Assembly (NCBI GenBank): GCA_028023455.1
Contig: JAQFVV010006627.1
Coordinates: 434,001-498,000, forward strand
Length of the DNA: 64,000 bases
Source: Epiperipatus broadwayi
Lineage: Eukaryota; Onychophora; Udeonychophora; Euonychophora; Peripatidae
Direction of reading: 5' to 3'
The position numbers and the translations under genes are program-made. The first letter of the stretch is position 1. The number at the start of each line of letters is the position of its first letter. Shown in pieces: positions 24,183 through 34,650 of the stretch. Under the pieces are notes generated by a model. The model searched no databases, was not told the origin of the DNA, and saw only the letters and a program-made list of their open reading frames with translations.

Positions 24183-25786
24183 CATCATCATCATCATTAT
24201 TAACCATTATCAATCCACTGCAGGATGAAGGTCTCTCCAAGTTTAATCCATCTTCTCCGATCTTCAGCTTCTCTTCTCCACATCACCCCTGCACACTTTC
24301 TTATTTCATCCATCTATCCATCTCACATGTGGTCTCTTTCTGGGTCTTTTACAATCTCTTGGAATCCAGTTCAAAACTTCAACCGTCCATCTATTATCAT
24401 CTCTTCTAGCAATATGTCCAGCCCAACTCCACTTCAATCTTTTAATTTTTTCAATGAGGTCAGTAACATCCGTTTGTTCTCTTACCCATACATTGCATTT
24501 TCGATCTCTTCTTGTTACTCCCAACATACATCTCTCCATACTTCTTTGAGTGGTCTGAAGTCTCTGTATTGCTCTTCTATTAAGTGCCCAAGTCTCAGAT
24601 CCATAAGTAAGAACTGGTAAAACACATTTGTTAAAAACCTTCCTTTTCAAACACATAGGCATATTTCCTTTTAGTATCAAGTTATTTCTACCAAAAGCAC
24701 TCCAACCAAGTTTAATTCTATGATTAACTTCTTCCATTATGTTTCCATCTGTATTAATAATCTGACCAAGGTATTTGTAACTGTTAACTTCTTCTAATTC
24801 ATCATAATCAATCTTTATTTTCATATTTTGAGCAAATCGATTAAACATTACTTTAATCTTTTTAACATTTATCTTTAGCCCTACTTTCCTACTTTCATCT
24901 GATAATTCCTGCAACATATCCTGCAGCTCTGAAGCATTATTTGCAAAAACAATTACATCATCTGCGAAATCTAAATGACTTAAATAATCTCCATTTACTT
25001 TCACTCCTTTAGTTTCCCATTTTAATCCACAAAATACTTCTTGCAGCACTGCTGTAAAAAGTTTTGGAGATATGGAGTCACCTTGTCTTACACCTTTCTC
25101 AATGTTGACTTTCCCAGTATCATTATGTAGTCTAATTGTTGCTGTTGCATTTTTATAAATATTCTTCAAAATATGACAATATCCTGGATCTATACCTTGA
25201 TGATCCAATGCTTTAATCACTGAAGAAATGTTTATAGAATCCAATGCCTTTTCATAATCTACAAATCCAAAACATAATGACAACTCATATTCATTTGACC
25301 TTTCTATAACTTCTCTCAACACCTGGATATGATCTACTGTACTAAAACCACTTTTAAATCCAGCTTGTTCTTTTGGTTGGTGGAAATCCAATGTTCTCTG
25401 CAGACGAGTTGTAATTATCTTGGTAAAAATTTTATATAAAACTGATAAAAGGCTGATAGGTCTGTAATTTCTAATATCTTCTTTATCACCTTTTTTAAAT
25501 ATTAATATTATTACTGCATTCTTCCAATCATCCGGTACATCTTTATCATTTAGACATTTGGTATATAACTTTGCTAAAATTTTTTCTATTTCTTCACCTG
25601 CTTCTTTTAATATATCAATTATAATTCCATCATTACCTGGAGCCTTTCCTTTCTTCATACATTTAATTGCGTGTCTCACTTCATTTAAAATTCTGGGCAA
25701 TTCGGAAGATGTAATAGATATAGGAAGTACTTGTTCTTTATTACTATATAATTCTTGATAAAAATCTTCTACCAATTTCATGATGT
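24183..25786 (-). mobile_element. RTE-like LINE copy B, 5'-truncated, with 11-bp TSD
   Basis: The element lies on the minus strand, bounded by identical 11-bp duplications. Its 3' tail is a short ATG/GATGAT run, as in RTE-clade LINEs, with no poly(A). It lacks the endonuclease and the start of the reverse transcriptase, as expected when reverse transcription stops early. It is the least decayed RTE copy in the window and the best reference for the family. Confidence 0.9.
24306..25781 (-). CDS. RTE-like reverse transcriptase, partial ORF
   Basis: This 491-codon frame is the middle and C-terminal part of an RTE-type ORF2 protein, which copies the element RNA at a nicked target. Visible blocks are LIFKKGDKEDIRNYRPIS (residues 93-110), palm motif A FGFVDYEKALDSI with aspartate 175, motif B RQGDSISP (232-239), and catalytic motif C FADD (272-275). 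Later come the thumb-type YLGQII block near 337 and the conserved L-T-Y-G-S-E-T-W block near 390. All palm aspartates are kept. The frame stops early because of a 4-base duplication (repeated AGAT/GGAT) near 24317; copy C continues about 40 residues further in frame. The first methionine is internal: the natural protein begins upstream with an endonuclease that is missing here. No host promoter is evident. Confidence 0.85.
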   Translation of the reverse strand: MKLVEDFYQELYSNKEQVLPISITSSELPRILNEVRHAIKCMKKGKAPGNDGIIIDILKEAGEEIEKILAKLYTKCLNDKDVPDDWKNAVIILIFKKGDKEDIRNYRPISLLSVLYKIFTKIITTRLQRTLDFHQPKEQAGFKSGFSTVDHIQVLREVIERSNEYELSLCFGFVDYEKALDSINISSVIKALDHQGIDPGYCHILKNIYKNATATIRLHNDTGKVNIEKGVRQGDSISPKLFTAVLQEVFCGLKWETKGVKVNGDYLSHLDFADDVIVFANNASELQDMLQELSDESRKVGLKINVKKIKVMFNRFAQNMKIKIDYDELEEVNSYKYLGQIINTDGNIMEEVNHRIKLGWSAFGRNNLILKGNMPMCLKRKVFNKCVLPVLTYGSETWALNRRAIQRLQTTQRSMERCMLGVTRRDRKCNVWVREQTDVTDLIEKIKRLKWSWAGHIARRDDNRWTVEVLNWIPRDCKRPRKRPHVRWIDG

Positions 25787-25797
25787 ATCACCTACAT
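25787..25797. repeat. Target-site duplication, right copy
   Basis: Identical to 24172-24182 (ATCACCTACAT); marks the 5' truncation point of RTE copy B. Confidence 0.85.
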
Positions 25798-25960
25798 AAA
25801 AGATTATATTTGCTCTACCACTTTAGTAGACATTTAGAAGAAATATATCAAATTTCAACAAGTTATATTGAATTTAAATCATTTAAACCTCAATTTTTAA
25901 TTTTTTATTCTAATTTAAATAAAAGTTTTACAAATGTTTACAAATATACAAACAATCCAA

Positions 25961-27527
25961 CAAACAGTGATTATAATTTAAATAAAAAAAAAAAAAACTT
26001 ACTGCCTTCTAACAAGTTATGAAGTCGTGATTTCATAAATGAAAAATTCTTAAAAATACTATTTCTAAAATGAAATATACTCACTGTACATAAAGTCTAA
26101 ATAAATAAAGTATGCTTTATAATTATCTTTCACAATTTTTGCTTTCCTAGATAAATTAATGCTTCAATACATCATATGACTTTAAAATGTGCATTATATT
26201 TGTATTTCAAATAAATAAACAACATACTACATAAAATGTTTTTTTTTTTTTTATATTTGAACATGAATAAAACTTTTTCATTATGAACAAGGTTAAATTA
26301 TACAATTACTGAAATTTTATAAATTCAAAAATTATTTTAAATTATGTTTTATCATTCTCATAATTAATAATTTATGTACATTATTGTAAAAGGTTGTCAA
26401 TAAATATAAATATGTTCTCTAAATTTAATAATTATTTATGATATAAAATTTCAAGTATCAATAGTAAATAACGTTAATATAGGGACTTCAAGAACATAGT
26501 TATTAATATTTCATAAAAACTTAACAGCATTTAATTAAAGATATATTCAAAGATAAATAATACAAGCACTTGCATAAAATTTAAAGACAAGATAATAACA
26601 AAGTAATCTTTAATACTACTGTAAATGTTTGTTATTATATTTCTTATATAAAGGTTCAATCTCAATCCCAATAAAATTTATTACTTAAAACTAAAATAAG
26701 TTCATATCAAGTTAGAATGGTAGCTTAATAAACAAGTTCTGATACATGCCAGATAAATAATAAAAGATTAAGTTTTAATAAATTAAACATTCATTTATAT
26801 GGATGTACATGTTAAATAAGAACAAAATAGAATTGGTCTTACATTTTCACTGCCATCAAATATAAAGTTGATAAATAAAAATATGTATGCTTCACAATAA
26901 AAAGAAAGCAATAACATTTTCTTACAAGAATTTAGAGATTATTACAAATGTACAGATGCAATAAAAAAAAACATACCTTAAAAAAACATTGCTTAAGGAT
27001 TATATATTGGCATCCAAAAAAAAAAAAAAAAGCTAACTATGATCTTTTATAGAAGTTAATAATACTGAAAAAAAAAGCAGTTGTCATGACATAATGCACA
27101 TTTAACACTGGCATAGGGTAACTCTTGGTATGTAGTCTATAAATCTCCTACTGGTATACTTTGAACTGGTCTCACATCCTTACCAATATAAAGTAATATT
27201 ATATTCTAAATTCACCATCATATTTTGATGATATTACCCTATTGTTTAAAGAAAAAGAATTGGATGAAAAAATTGTATGTTTTACTTAATCATGATTTGT
27301 CTTTGAAAAACATCAGAATTAAAATGATGATAATTTATGATGTTATCTCAGATAAAAGTTTAAAACATGAAATATCATTTTCTAGATACTTCCATCATTT
27401 CACAACATATATACACAAGGTTGCTATTTTCTCACACACACATGGCATGTAAAAAAAATCAACCACATACACTATGTGAATTACTCATTAGTACAGATTA
27501 AGATTAATTGAGCAGAAACCAAATTAA
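25961..27527. other. A+T-rich non-coding stretch
   Basis: Poly-A and poly-T runs (about 25985, 26240, 27016) and nothing else. The 75-codon frame at 27225-27452 shows no motif. Confidence 0.45.
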
Positions 27528-28010
27528 CATTTATTTAAATAATAAGGGAATCATTCTAACATGTGCTTTATGAATTTATAAAGCTGAGGAACTCTCACTC
27601 CAAACACAAGATAGTCTTTGAAAAGTCAAGAATGAATCCACCTTTTTTTTTTTTACAATTCATATATATAAGCCAATCTAAAGCATTTAGAAATGAGTGT
27701 GGTTTTAATCAATCACTTTCAATTCCATTCACTATATATTAATAAGTGACATTTTACAAATTTTTTACAATACACACCATTTATTAGTATAAAGTGAATA
27801 GAATTAAAAGTAATTGATTAAGACTTTCATGCTCTTATTTCTAAATACTTTAGATTGGCTTATATATATATGAATTTAGATTTTAAAAAAGGTGAATTCA
27901 TTCATATCTTTTCAGACTTTATCTTGTGTTTGGAGTGAGAATATTCTTCAGCTTTATAAATTCATACAATGCATTTGTCAGGGTGATTCCCTTATGACTA
28001 TTACAAATGA
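27528..28010. repeat. Palindromic foldback repeat, ~480 bp
   Basis: The left arm contains AAGGGAATCA, GAATTTATAAAGCTGA, CTCACTCCAAACACAAGATA, ATATATAAGCCAATCTAAAG and GTGATTGAATT-like words. The right arm has each of these in reverse complement and in mirrored order (for example TATCTTGTGTTTGGAGTGAG). The centre is near 27765. Arms differ by small indels. Non-coding; best described as a foldback MITE. Confidence 0.7.
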
Positions 28011-28689
28011 AATACGGTGCTAGATAAATAAATAAGGATGTTCCTCAAATTAAAAAAAAAAGTAACATCCATTATAAAATAGTTAAATTATATATTTTAA
28101 AAATAATGAATTTAAATTTGTTTTAAAACATTTAAATGAATATGTCAATTTTTCTTGTGAAAAGAAAAAAACATTTAATTGCAAATATGGTTTTATATTT
28201 ATCATATACTTATCAAGTTATTGTTAATAAAATCATTTGATTTAATTATTAATATTTGTCTTGATTAGTTTCTTTATAAATAAATTAAGAAAAAAAATAA
28301 ACTCATTGAATTAATATACAAGTTTTGGCTCTCCTGTGATTGAGAGGATAAAAAAGACTTGTGTAATGGCCAGACCTTTTCCACATAAGTCATGAAAATG
28401 TTTGTGCATGTGATACTTATTCAGAAAAAGATATCAATTATTTTGCTTCATTTATTATATATTTACTCAGGAGTTTATTGTAAATGTTTTAGATTTAGAG
28501 AATATTTATGAAGAAATAATAAGGATACTTGTTTGACCTACTTTATAAAAGGTTTCATAGGAACTAATCGTGCTGAATGAGGTAGTATAATTAATAAGCA
28601 AGTGATTATAAAAAAAACTTGGAAATCCATACTTGCAATTCAGGAGCTCTAAATGATAAATTTATCTATTCACCTGCAAAAGCAATCAT
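28011..28689. other. A+T-rich stretch, nothing recognised
   Basis: A slightly richer segment at 28325-28400 (GGCTCTCCTGTGATTGAGAG) could be a repeat fragment but no family was recognised. Confidence 0.35.
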
Positions 28690-29161
28690 TCTATTAGCAA
28701 ATGATGAATTAAATTATCCTTTGTTATTTTCCACTTTGCTTCTATTGACATATTCTTATTAAAAAACATGTTTGAATAGGTGAAATATATTAAGATTCCT
28801 ATGGGATAATAATATACTTACTCTTAATTTGTGAGCTTGTCTTCAAATATTGGTGTCATACTATTTGCAGTGTAGTTTATCTTTGCTAGTACTTCACAAT
28901 ATCAGTAGCATAACTATTGATATAAATCAAGCCAATAAATGAGTCCTCTGTCTTAATTGGCTCTTGTTTTATATATATATTAATAAAAAAATTAAGATAT
29001 ATGTTACAAATATTAAGAAGTCCTTTTCTTGAAATTCTGTGCAAGAGTCCAAAAATTCTAGTTATTCCACAAAAACATTGAGATCTATATTTTATTTTAT
29101 AAAATTTGAAACTCCATGCTCGTATGCAATCCCCAAACTGTAAACAATAATTTATTTAAGC

Positions 29162-29300
29162 CAATAAACATCACATGATCACCATTTCTTATGCTTGCCT
29201 GTTTGAATAATTTATTTATTCTTTGGAGAAAACAAGCATTCTAGTAACTAAGTGATGAATTCAATAAACATCATGTGATCACCATTTCTTATGCTTGCCT
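29162..29300. repeat. 39-bp direct repeat pair
   Basis: AATAAACATCACATGATCAC followed by CATTTCTTATGCTTGCCT occurs at 29163-29200 and, with CATG for CACATG, at 29263-29300. A weaker version is at about 51095-51130, upstream of the third X copy, so it may belong to X. Confidence 0.65.
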
Positions 29301-29317
29301 ATAACTTTTATTAAAAC

Positions 29318-29707
29318 AGGCAAAACTCTCTATACGTATTGCCACTCAGGGCAAGCCAGAGTAATCAATGGATACCAGAAGGCTTGTTCATAAAATCCCA
29401 ATCTAGTGCCTACTCATCCAATATCCCCAGACGTGTTCTTGGCTTGTGGCCTTCGTCAGTGAGGAGCCTTGGATCTGAGTTAAGAAGAGATAAAAGGTGG
29501 CTGCTGGAGGGTTGCATCAGATCCTAAGATCTAGGTGCGGGGCTGTCTGATCCAAGACTCCTCACTGATGAAGGTCACAAACCAGAAACTAATCTGGGGA
29601 TGTTGGCTGAGTAGGCATTAGATGGGGATTTTATGCACAAGCTTTCTGGCATCCATTGATTACTCTGGCTTGCACTGAGTGGCAATATGTATAGAGAGTT
29701 TTGCCTG
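29318..29707. repeat. Repeat X, inverted pair with hammerhead-like core
   Basis: The left arm (29318-29480, minus) and right arm (29541-29707, plus) are reverse complements with modest divergence: GGCAAAACTCTCTATA at one end and TATAGAGAGTTTTGCC at the other. Each arm contains CTCCTCACTGA(T/C)GAAGG, a CACAA loop with 3-bp arms, then a GAAAC- or AGAAC-type box. This resembles the hammerhead-derived terminal motif of Penelope-like elements. The expected U-H cleavage doublet is not present, so catalysis is doubtful. No protein is encoded. Confidence 0.6.
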
Positions 29708-30085
29708 AATTAAATTATCATTTGCTCTCAAATTTTCATTCTACTTCCATCCAGAAATTCTCATTAAGAATATGCATAAAAGGGTATGATCTATATTAAG
29801 ATTTCTATGAAATATTAATATACTTATTCATTTGTGAACTTGTCTTCAAACATTGTCATAACATTGGCAGTGGAGTTTAGATTTTGTATTTCACAATATA
29901 GTGGCAGTTATTGTGATGCAAATCAACAAATGCAAATGAAGATATCCCCCCTCTCTCGAGTCTTAAAATTTTATTTTGCTTATATATCTAAAATGAAAAA
30001 AATATTAAGGTATATGTTATAAATATTAATCCCCCCCCCCCTCTTTTAAATTCTGCAAGGGCCTAAAGAGTCTAGATCTGACACT

Positions 30086-30310
30086 ACATAATATGAAACC
30101 GTTACTATGTTTATAGCAAAGATGACTGGGCGTCAAACTTGCATTCTGCAACACCTATACAGATATGTTCATTGATAAAATATGTGTATAGAGTCACGTG
30201 CATACATTGATAAACTATCGATAATAATTAAATATAACATCTATTACTTGAATATAATATTATATAGCCTAGTTACAAATTTCAAACAAACAATATTATT
30301 AAAAACTTAC
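30086..30310. other. Spacer; would be intron of the minus-strand gene
   Basis: If the splice donor at 30305-30310 is used, this is the first intron of the minus-strand gene. No branch site or acceptor was assigned. Confidence 0.3.
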
Positions 30311-30656
30311 CTAATATGACAATTTCTAATACAGAATTATATTTTTCCAAGTTTTTAGAAATATTTCTTCGTATTATTACTTCCAGTTTAGAGTTTATGT
30401 TTTGAAATTCTGAAAAATCATTTTTAAATACCGTACTAAGATTTTCCCGTAAAAAATTAAAATCAATATTTTGTTCTTGTTCAAAGATATTGAAGCATAA
30501 ACATTCGTATATGTTTTTAATGGAAGCACGATGAATTTGACTAGTTCCACAAATTCGTCTATTAATTACATGAGGTTTATCAATTAAAACATTTATAGCT
30601 TTCCAAAATCCATTTACATTACTTGTTGTTTCAACAGACACGGTCGTCTTCCACAT
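30311..30656 (-). CDS. Candidate first coding exon, unrecognised protein
   Basis: The minus strand has an ATG at 30656 and an open frame of 115 codons, ending at a consensus donor GTAAGT (30305-30310). The predicted peptide is mixed in composition, not low-complexity: it has a FWKAINVLIDKPHVINRR segment, several cysteines, and a charged helical stretch ending in a beta-like SVLEIVIL. Such composition, a strong donor at the end and the divergent neighbour make a real host exon plausible. I do not recognise the family. The end of the segment is loosely like a Tctex-type dynein light-chain fold, but this is too weak to name it. Later exons were not found. Confidence 0.45.
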
Positions 30657-31047
30657 AATGTGAAGTGTTATTTTTTATAATATGCTAAACAAAAAATTAC
30701 ATATATTTTTTTTATACTAATAACAATCCATACATTAGGTGACAGGAATAACTAAAATATTTATTTAAAAATAAATTACATAAAGGCGATTAAAATAATC
30801 CAAGAAAATTTATTTCACAATAATCTCGTAATAGTAACGCAGAAAATAAAAATTAAAATAAAAAGTTAATCATTGATTTAAATCTATAACATTTTTTAAA
30901 ACTATAAAAAAAAACTTTTAAATAAATGCATATACAATTTTTTGATTATATGGAGTAAATTATTTTATTTATTTTTTTAAAAAAGAAATGGTTAAAGCGA
31001 GATTTGCGCCATTTTTAAAATTCGACTGCTAAGAAAAATAAAATATA
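30657..31047. promoter_or_regulatory. Possible bidirectional promoter
   Basis: This 391-bp spacer separates two divergent ATGs. TTTGCGCCATTTT at 31003-31015 combines an E2F-like TTTGCGCC with a YY1-like motif (AAAATGGCGC on the minus strand), both typical of TATA-less animal promoters and rare in such A+T-rich DNA. It lies about 35 bases before the plus-strand ATG. No CpG island is present. Confidence 0.35.
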
Positions 31048-31209
31048 ATGTTATTTTGGTTTGTTTACATATTTAATAACATTCCATTTTTGTTATTTAT
31101 TGTCGGTGCACCCGTATGTGGCTATTTTTATGGATCTAAAATAGTTTTGAAATTTTCTTTATTAATACAACTTTATGGATATGTTATAAATTTAATTCCT
31201 AAATTGTTG
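31048..31209 (+). CDS. Candidate first coding exon, membrane protein of unknown family
   Basis: An ATG at 31048 opens exactly 54 codons, ending at a donor-like G|GTAAGC at 31210. The peptide is strongly hydrophobic: residues 1-24 form one membrane segment, GYFYGSKIV a short polar loop, and about residues 33-50 a second segment. It could be a signal anchor or the first two helices of a multi-pass protein. Reading beyond the donor gives only repetitive leucine/isoleucine-rich sequence, which supports the splice site. The head-to-head minus-strand exon and the shared spacer add support. The family is not recognised, and chance cannot be excluded in A+T-rich DNA. Confidence 0.35.
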
Positions 31210-32376
31210 GTAAGCATAACTTTACTTAATAATATTAAAGTTTTGATACTAATATTAAAGTTGAAGTTTATAATAAATATTATTTATTATTTAAATTTAA
31301 TAATTGTAATAAATGCAAAAATGCTGTCTCATATATATGTATAATAAATGTAACACTTGTCGAGAAAATGAGCAGATAAGCAATATAAATAAAGTTATTA
31401 TTTGCTTTGTGTTCCATTATTATTCTTAAATCGTCTTTCAGGTTTTTTTATTCTGAATAATTGTAGCCTGAACTGTAATAAATTGAAGACAAATATAGTG
31501 TAATATACGAAAATATGTAATCTAAATTAAAAAACGCGTTTTATCTTACATAAAATATTTCATGAATGACGAAAATTAAATCATAAGAAATTATTGTTTT
31601 TAAAAAGTATATATTTTTATCTTATTTATTTATATATAAATATCATCACACTTTTTTTTTTTTTTTAAAGTTTTTTTTTTTTTTTTAATTAAACTTTATA
31701 TACTTAAAAAATATCAATTAACATTTTGATTATTTTCTAATCCGTTAAGCCATAAGTTCTGAATAAAATATTTGAAACAAAAAAAAAATGTACAAATCAA
31801 AAAATATATTTGTATAATATATATTAGTATTTTTTGATTTGTATATTTTTATTTTATAATTCAGATAAATTTCTAAACAATGTCTTAACAAAAATTATAG
31901 AAAATAATTAAAATGTTGATGGTTTTTTTTTTCAATGTACATAAAGTTTAGTTGAGAATCAAATTTTTTAAAATGAAAAAGATATAATAAATTTTCTATT
32001 TGAAAGTTGCTGTATTTTGTAAAAATATTTATATTTACATTAGTATAAGTTTGTGGACTCTTGAAAAAATAGAAAATATATTTAGATCTGTAACTTATAA
32101 TCTGTAAATTTAATTAAATAATTTACGTTAATTGCAATTGATAAATTCCAAGAAATATTTGCTGGTTACAAATAATTATTGATAAGAGACTAATTAATTA
32201 ATGGAATAGGCTATAAATTACCTTATATGGAAATGAATTCATAAGACACCAATTAAATAGTTATAGACCTAAAAACATTACGATATATGAGTAATTAAAA
32301 ACTATGAATAGAGTAAACAACAAAGTGTGTGGTTCATTTTCCAGTTCATGTGGGTGAGAGATATAAGTGACAATAG
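31210..32376. other. A+T-rich stretch (possible intron)
   Basis: A short hairpin lies at 31785-31852 (arms TGTACAAATCAAAAAATAT and its near complement). Long poly-T runs sit near 31650-31690. Nothing else recognised. Confidence 0.4.
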
Positions 32377-32480
32377 TTTGAGTAAGTGTGTTCACGGGCA
32401 GCAGCTGAACAGGTCGTAATGCTCTACGTGAAGTCAAATGTGTTCACGTGCAGCTCAACTGAACTGGGGCCAAAGTGTTT
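32377..32480. repeat. Imperfect ~55-bp direct duplication in a G+C-richer patch
   Basis: GTGTGTTCACGGGCAGCAGC (about 32387) and a close match with TGTGTTCACGTGCAGC (about 32439) are each followed by a CTGAAC word. The patch continues to about 32540 and belongs to no family I recognise. Confidence 0.4.
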
Positions 32481-32976
32481 GGGAAACCAAGACCAATGGC
32501 AACCAACTTGAAAGCACCTAGTCTTAAAGTTCTTCAGGAGAAGTGAACCAAAGAGAACTGTATACTTAGATTGTGTTATATGTGTAGCAACCAAACTGAA
32601 CTATATATGTGTATAAATGTTATGTGTGTAGCAATACCTTGTCGGGGGAAGATAACCATAGGAACTATATTTCACAATAGCGATCATCAACAATTTGTAC
32701 TCACTACTTCGATTTACAATCAATTATTCACTATAACGATCGGGAAAATTAAAAAAAAAAAATTTTTGGCGGCCGTCTTGAATTTTGCATCACTGATGAC
32801 ATCAGAGAATAGGTATTTTAAATTCATTTTACCCAAAAGCAAAAGTAGATTACTGTATAGCACATACAATATTTTATTCATAAAACACAATGTTAGTGCT
32901 GCATTGAGTATTATAAATATAGAACGTATAAACTTAAAATATATATATAATTACTGAATCTATAATACTGTATACA
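32481..32976. other. Unclassified segment with GGCGGCC and CRE-like words
   Basis: An open frame of 128 codons (32571-32957) is low in complexity and I do not support it as a gene. TTTGGCGGCCGTCTTG (about 32765) and TGATGACATCA (about 32796) resemble YY1-type and CRE-type sites, but no transcript start can be placed. Confidence 0.25.
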
Positions 32977-33084
32977 TATAAGTGTCGAATGTCTTTAGAA
33001 AAATTAAACTTTATTTAAATATAATGTACAATATTTGGATTATTTAAATAAAGTTTAATTTTTCTACACATTCAACACTTATAT
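32977..33084. mobile_element. 108-bp hairpin MITE
   Basis: TATAAGTGTCGAATGT at the left end is answered by ACATTCAACACTTATA at the right. The arms run inward through AAAAATTAAACTTTATTTAA to a 25-base centre. Its ends begin and finish in TA, compatible with a Tc1/mariner-type TA target. Non-coding. Confidence 0.65.
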
Positions 33085-34650
33085 TAGATTATGAAAACAG
33101 TACAACTAAAATACCATCATCACAAACTTTCAGGAAAACACTAAATACTAATATTAAATTGCATGTGTGTGTTCCTTAATTAGTACGCTCAAGTGGTTTC
33201 AAATCAAAAAAAAAAAACATTTAAAAAAAAAAGTTTAAAAAGAAAAACAGATTGAATTTAAAATAAGTGTTAATAAATAATCTTTCTACACGAACGGGGG
33301 GGGCACTATTACATTACTAAAAATATACAGTAAGAAAAATAAACTTAGCATATGTTTTAAAAAATTAGAAGTTAGATTTTTTTTCTTTTAAAATAAGTTG
33401 ATTTTTTATTTTTCTAAAGTTGACTGATTTACGATACGCATTAAGCCTTTTGTTACTCTGGAGTACAGTAATAATTCTTTATGTTTAATTAAATAATTTA
33501 TAATTAAACATTGTTTTTTAATTTGAATAATTTCACATAAGTAATAAACATAAATGTACAATAATATGTACTGCAATACAAATTTTAAAAAATGCACTTC
33601 AGTATGGATTTTTTTTCTCATTACGATGAAAACCTTCTGCTGAAGAATATAAAAACTCTTAAATTCAAATTTAGTTTCACTTTTTTTTTGCTGTACTGTA
33701 CTTTTTAAACAGAGAAAGTATGCAATTTTTTTCCTAGTGATATAAAACTTTTCTTTTTAGATACCATTTTACATCGACTGGAACTGACCAATTTTTTTCC
33801 CATAGACCTTCATTATAAATATGTATTCTATATGCGATATTCTTGCTTAACGATGAGTTTTGGAGGATCAATTGTCATCGCTAAGCGGGGTAAAGGTGTA
33901 TATTTGTGTTGCGAGTGTAGCAGGTTGTTCGCTACTTTTATTCATTATTTTGTTTGATGGTAAGTGACCTAAGTTTTTTTAAAAAGAAGAATTTTTAGAA
34001 CATATGTGTATATTTTCACTAATGGCTACTTTTATACTTGTTAATTTTCAAATCTATTTCTTATATTAAATGTTTCACAGAATCACATATTTGACAAAAT
34101 ATTTATTAATGTTAAATATCCAATTGAAAAGACATTACTTACTAGTATAATTAATTGTTAGTTGGTGAGTTCATAGGCTTTTCTTTGTTCTCTATATCAA
34201 CTAATAGTAGTTGATAAACATTTACCAACCAATAATTGTTTAACTTAGCAATAGTAGTGGCTTAAAGCTGGTTACCTGAAAAAAAATCTAAGCTTTTTTG
34301 AAAGTTTTATTTAGATGGAAAAATTTTCACCTGTTTTGAATTACAAATTACAAATATGAAAGGCCAATTCATTTCATCATGAAGCTTTTTAACAAAATGT
34401 AGAAAAAAAAAAAGTTTCACATTAATTTTCCACCCATGAATTTAAAAAAAAAATATTAATGATATCTCTTTCTATTCTTTACCAATCATCGTTTGTCTTC
34501 TTGATTCATTGCTGCAACAAATTTACATAATGTGATTTTGTGATCTTTTTTATTTTATAAGCTTATAATTAATTTTAATTTAAGAACATTAGATGAAATT
34601 ATAAATTTATTTTTTTGCAGAAAAGTAGATGATATGTATGCTTTATAAAA
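33085..34650. other. A+T-rich stretch
   Basis: Contains a G9 run near 33297-33305 and a weak hairpin at about 34150-34240 (AATTGTTAGTTGGT pairing with ACCAACCAATAATTG). The short minus-strand frame at 33406-33621 is unremarkable. No gene supported. Confidence 0.4.

Larger units (their letters stand above)
23835..25960. repeat. ~220-bp tandem duplication, second copy split by RTE copy B
   Basis: Unit 1 (23835-24060) and unit 2 (about 24085-24182 plus 25787-25960) align: CATATTGAAGTT-type start, TAAGAATAATTTTTAAAT, AATTTCCC, then a CAAATTTCAACAA word, ATATTGAATTTAAATC and AAACTTCAATTTT. The RTE insertion falls inside unit 2, so duplication came before the insertion. Confidence 0.65.
28690..30085. 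repeat. Diverged direct duplication of ~380 bp around repeat X
   Basis: Copy 1 (28690-29070) and copy 2 (29706-30085) share, in order, TGAATTAAATTATC, ATATTAAGATTCCTATG against ATATTAAGATTTCTATG, GTGA(G/A)CTTGTCTTCAAA, GTATTTCACAATAT-like words, ATTAAGGTATATGTTA-like words and a final AATTCTG(T)GCAAG block. Repeat X lies between the copies. Copy 2 also holds a run of twelve C residues near 30033. Confidence 0.6.

Noticed and set aside
24225-24620. 131-codon plus-strand open frame
   Set aside because: It is the antisense shadow of the RTE reverse transcriptase C-terminus on the minus strand.
29541-29640. Repeat X as a true hammerhead
   Set aside because: CTGATGA and GAAAC are present, but the base before the cleavage position is G in every copy and stem III does not form.
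32790-32815. Possible hammerhead at CACTGATGACATCAG
   Set aside because: The box is part of a short palindrome; there is no stem II/GAAA/stem III order.
32571-32957. 128-codon plus-strand open frame
   Set aside because: Low-complexity, repetitive start (repeated ATGTGTGTAGCAA words), no domain and no splice or promoter support.
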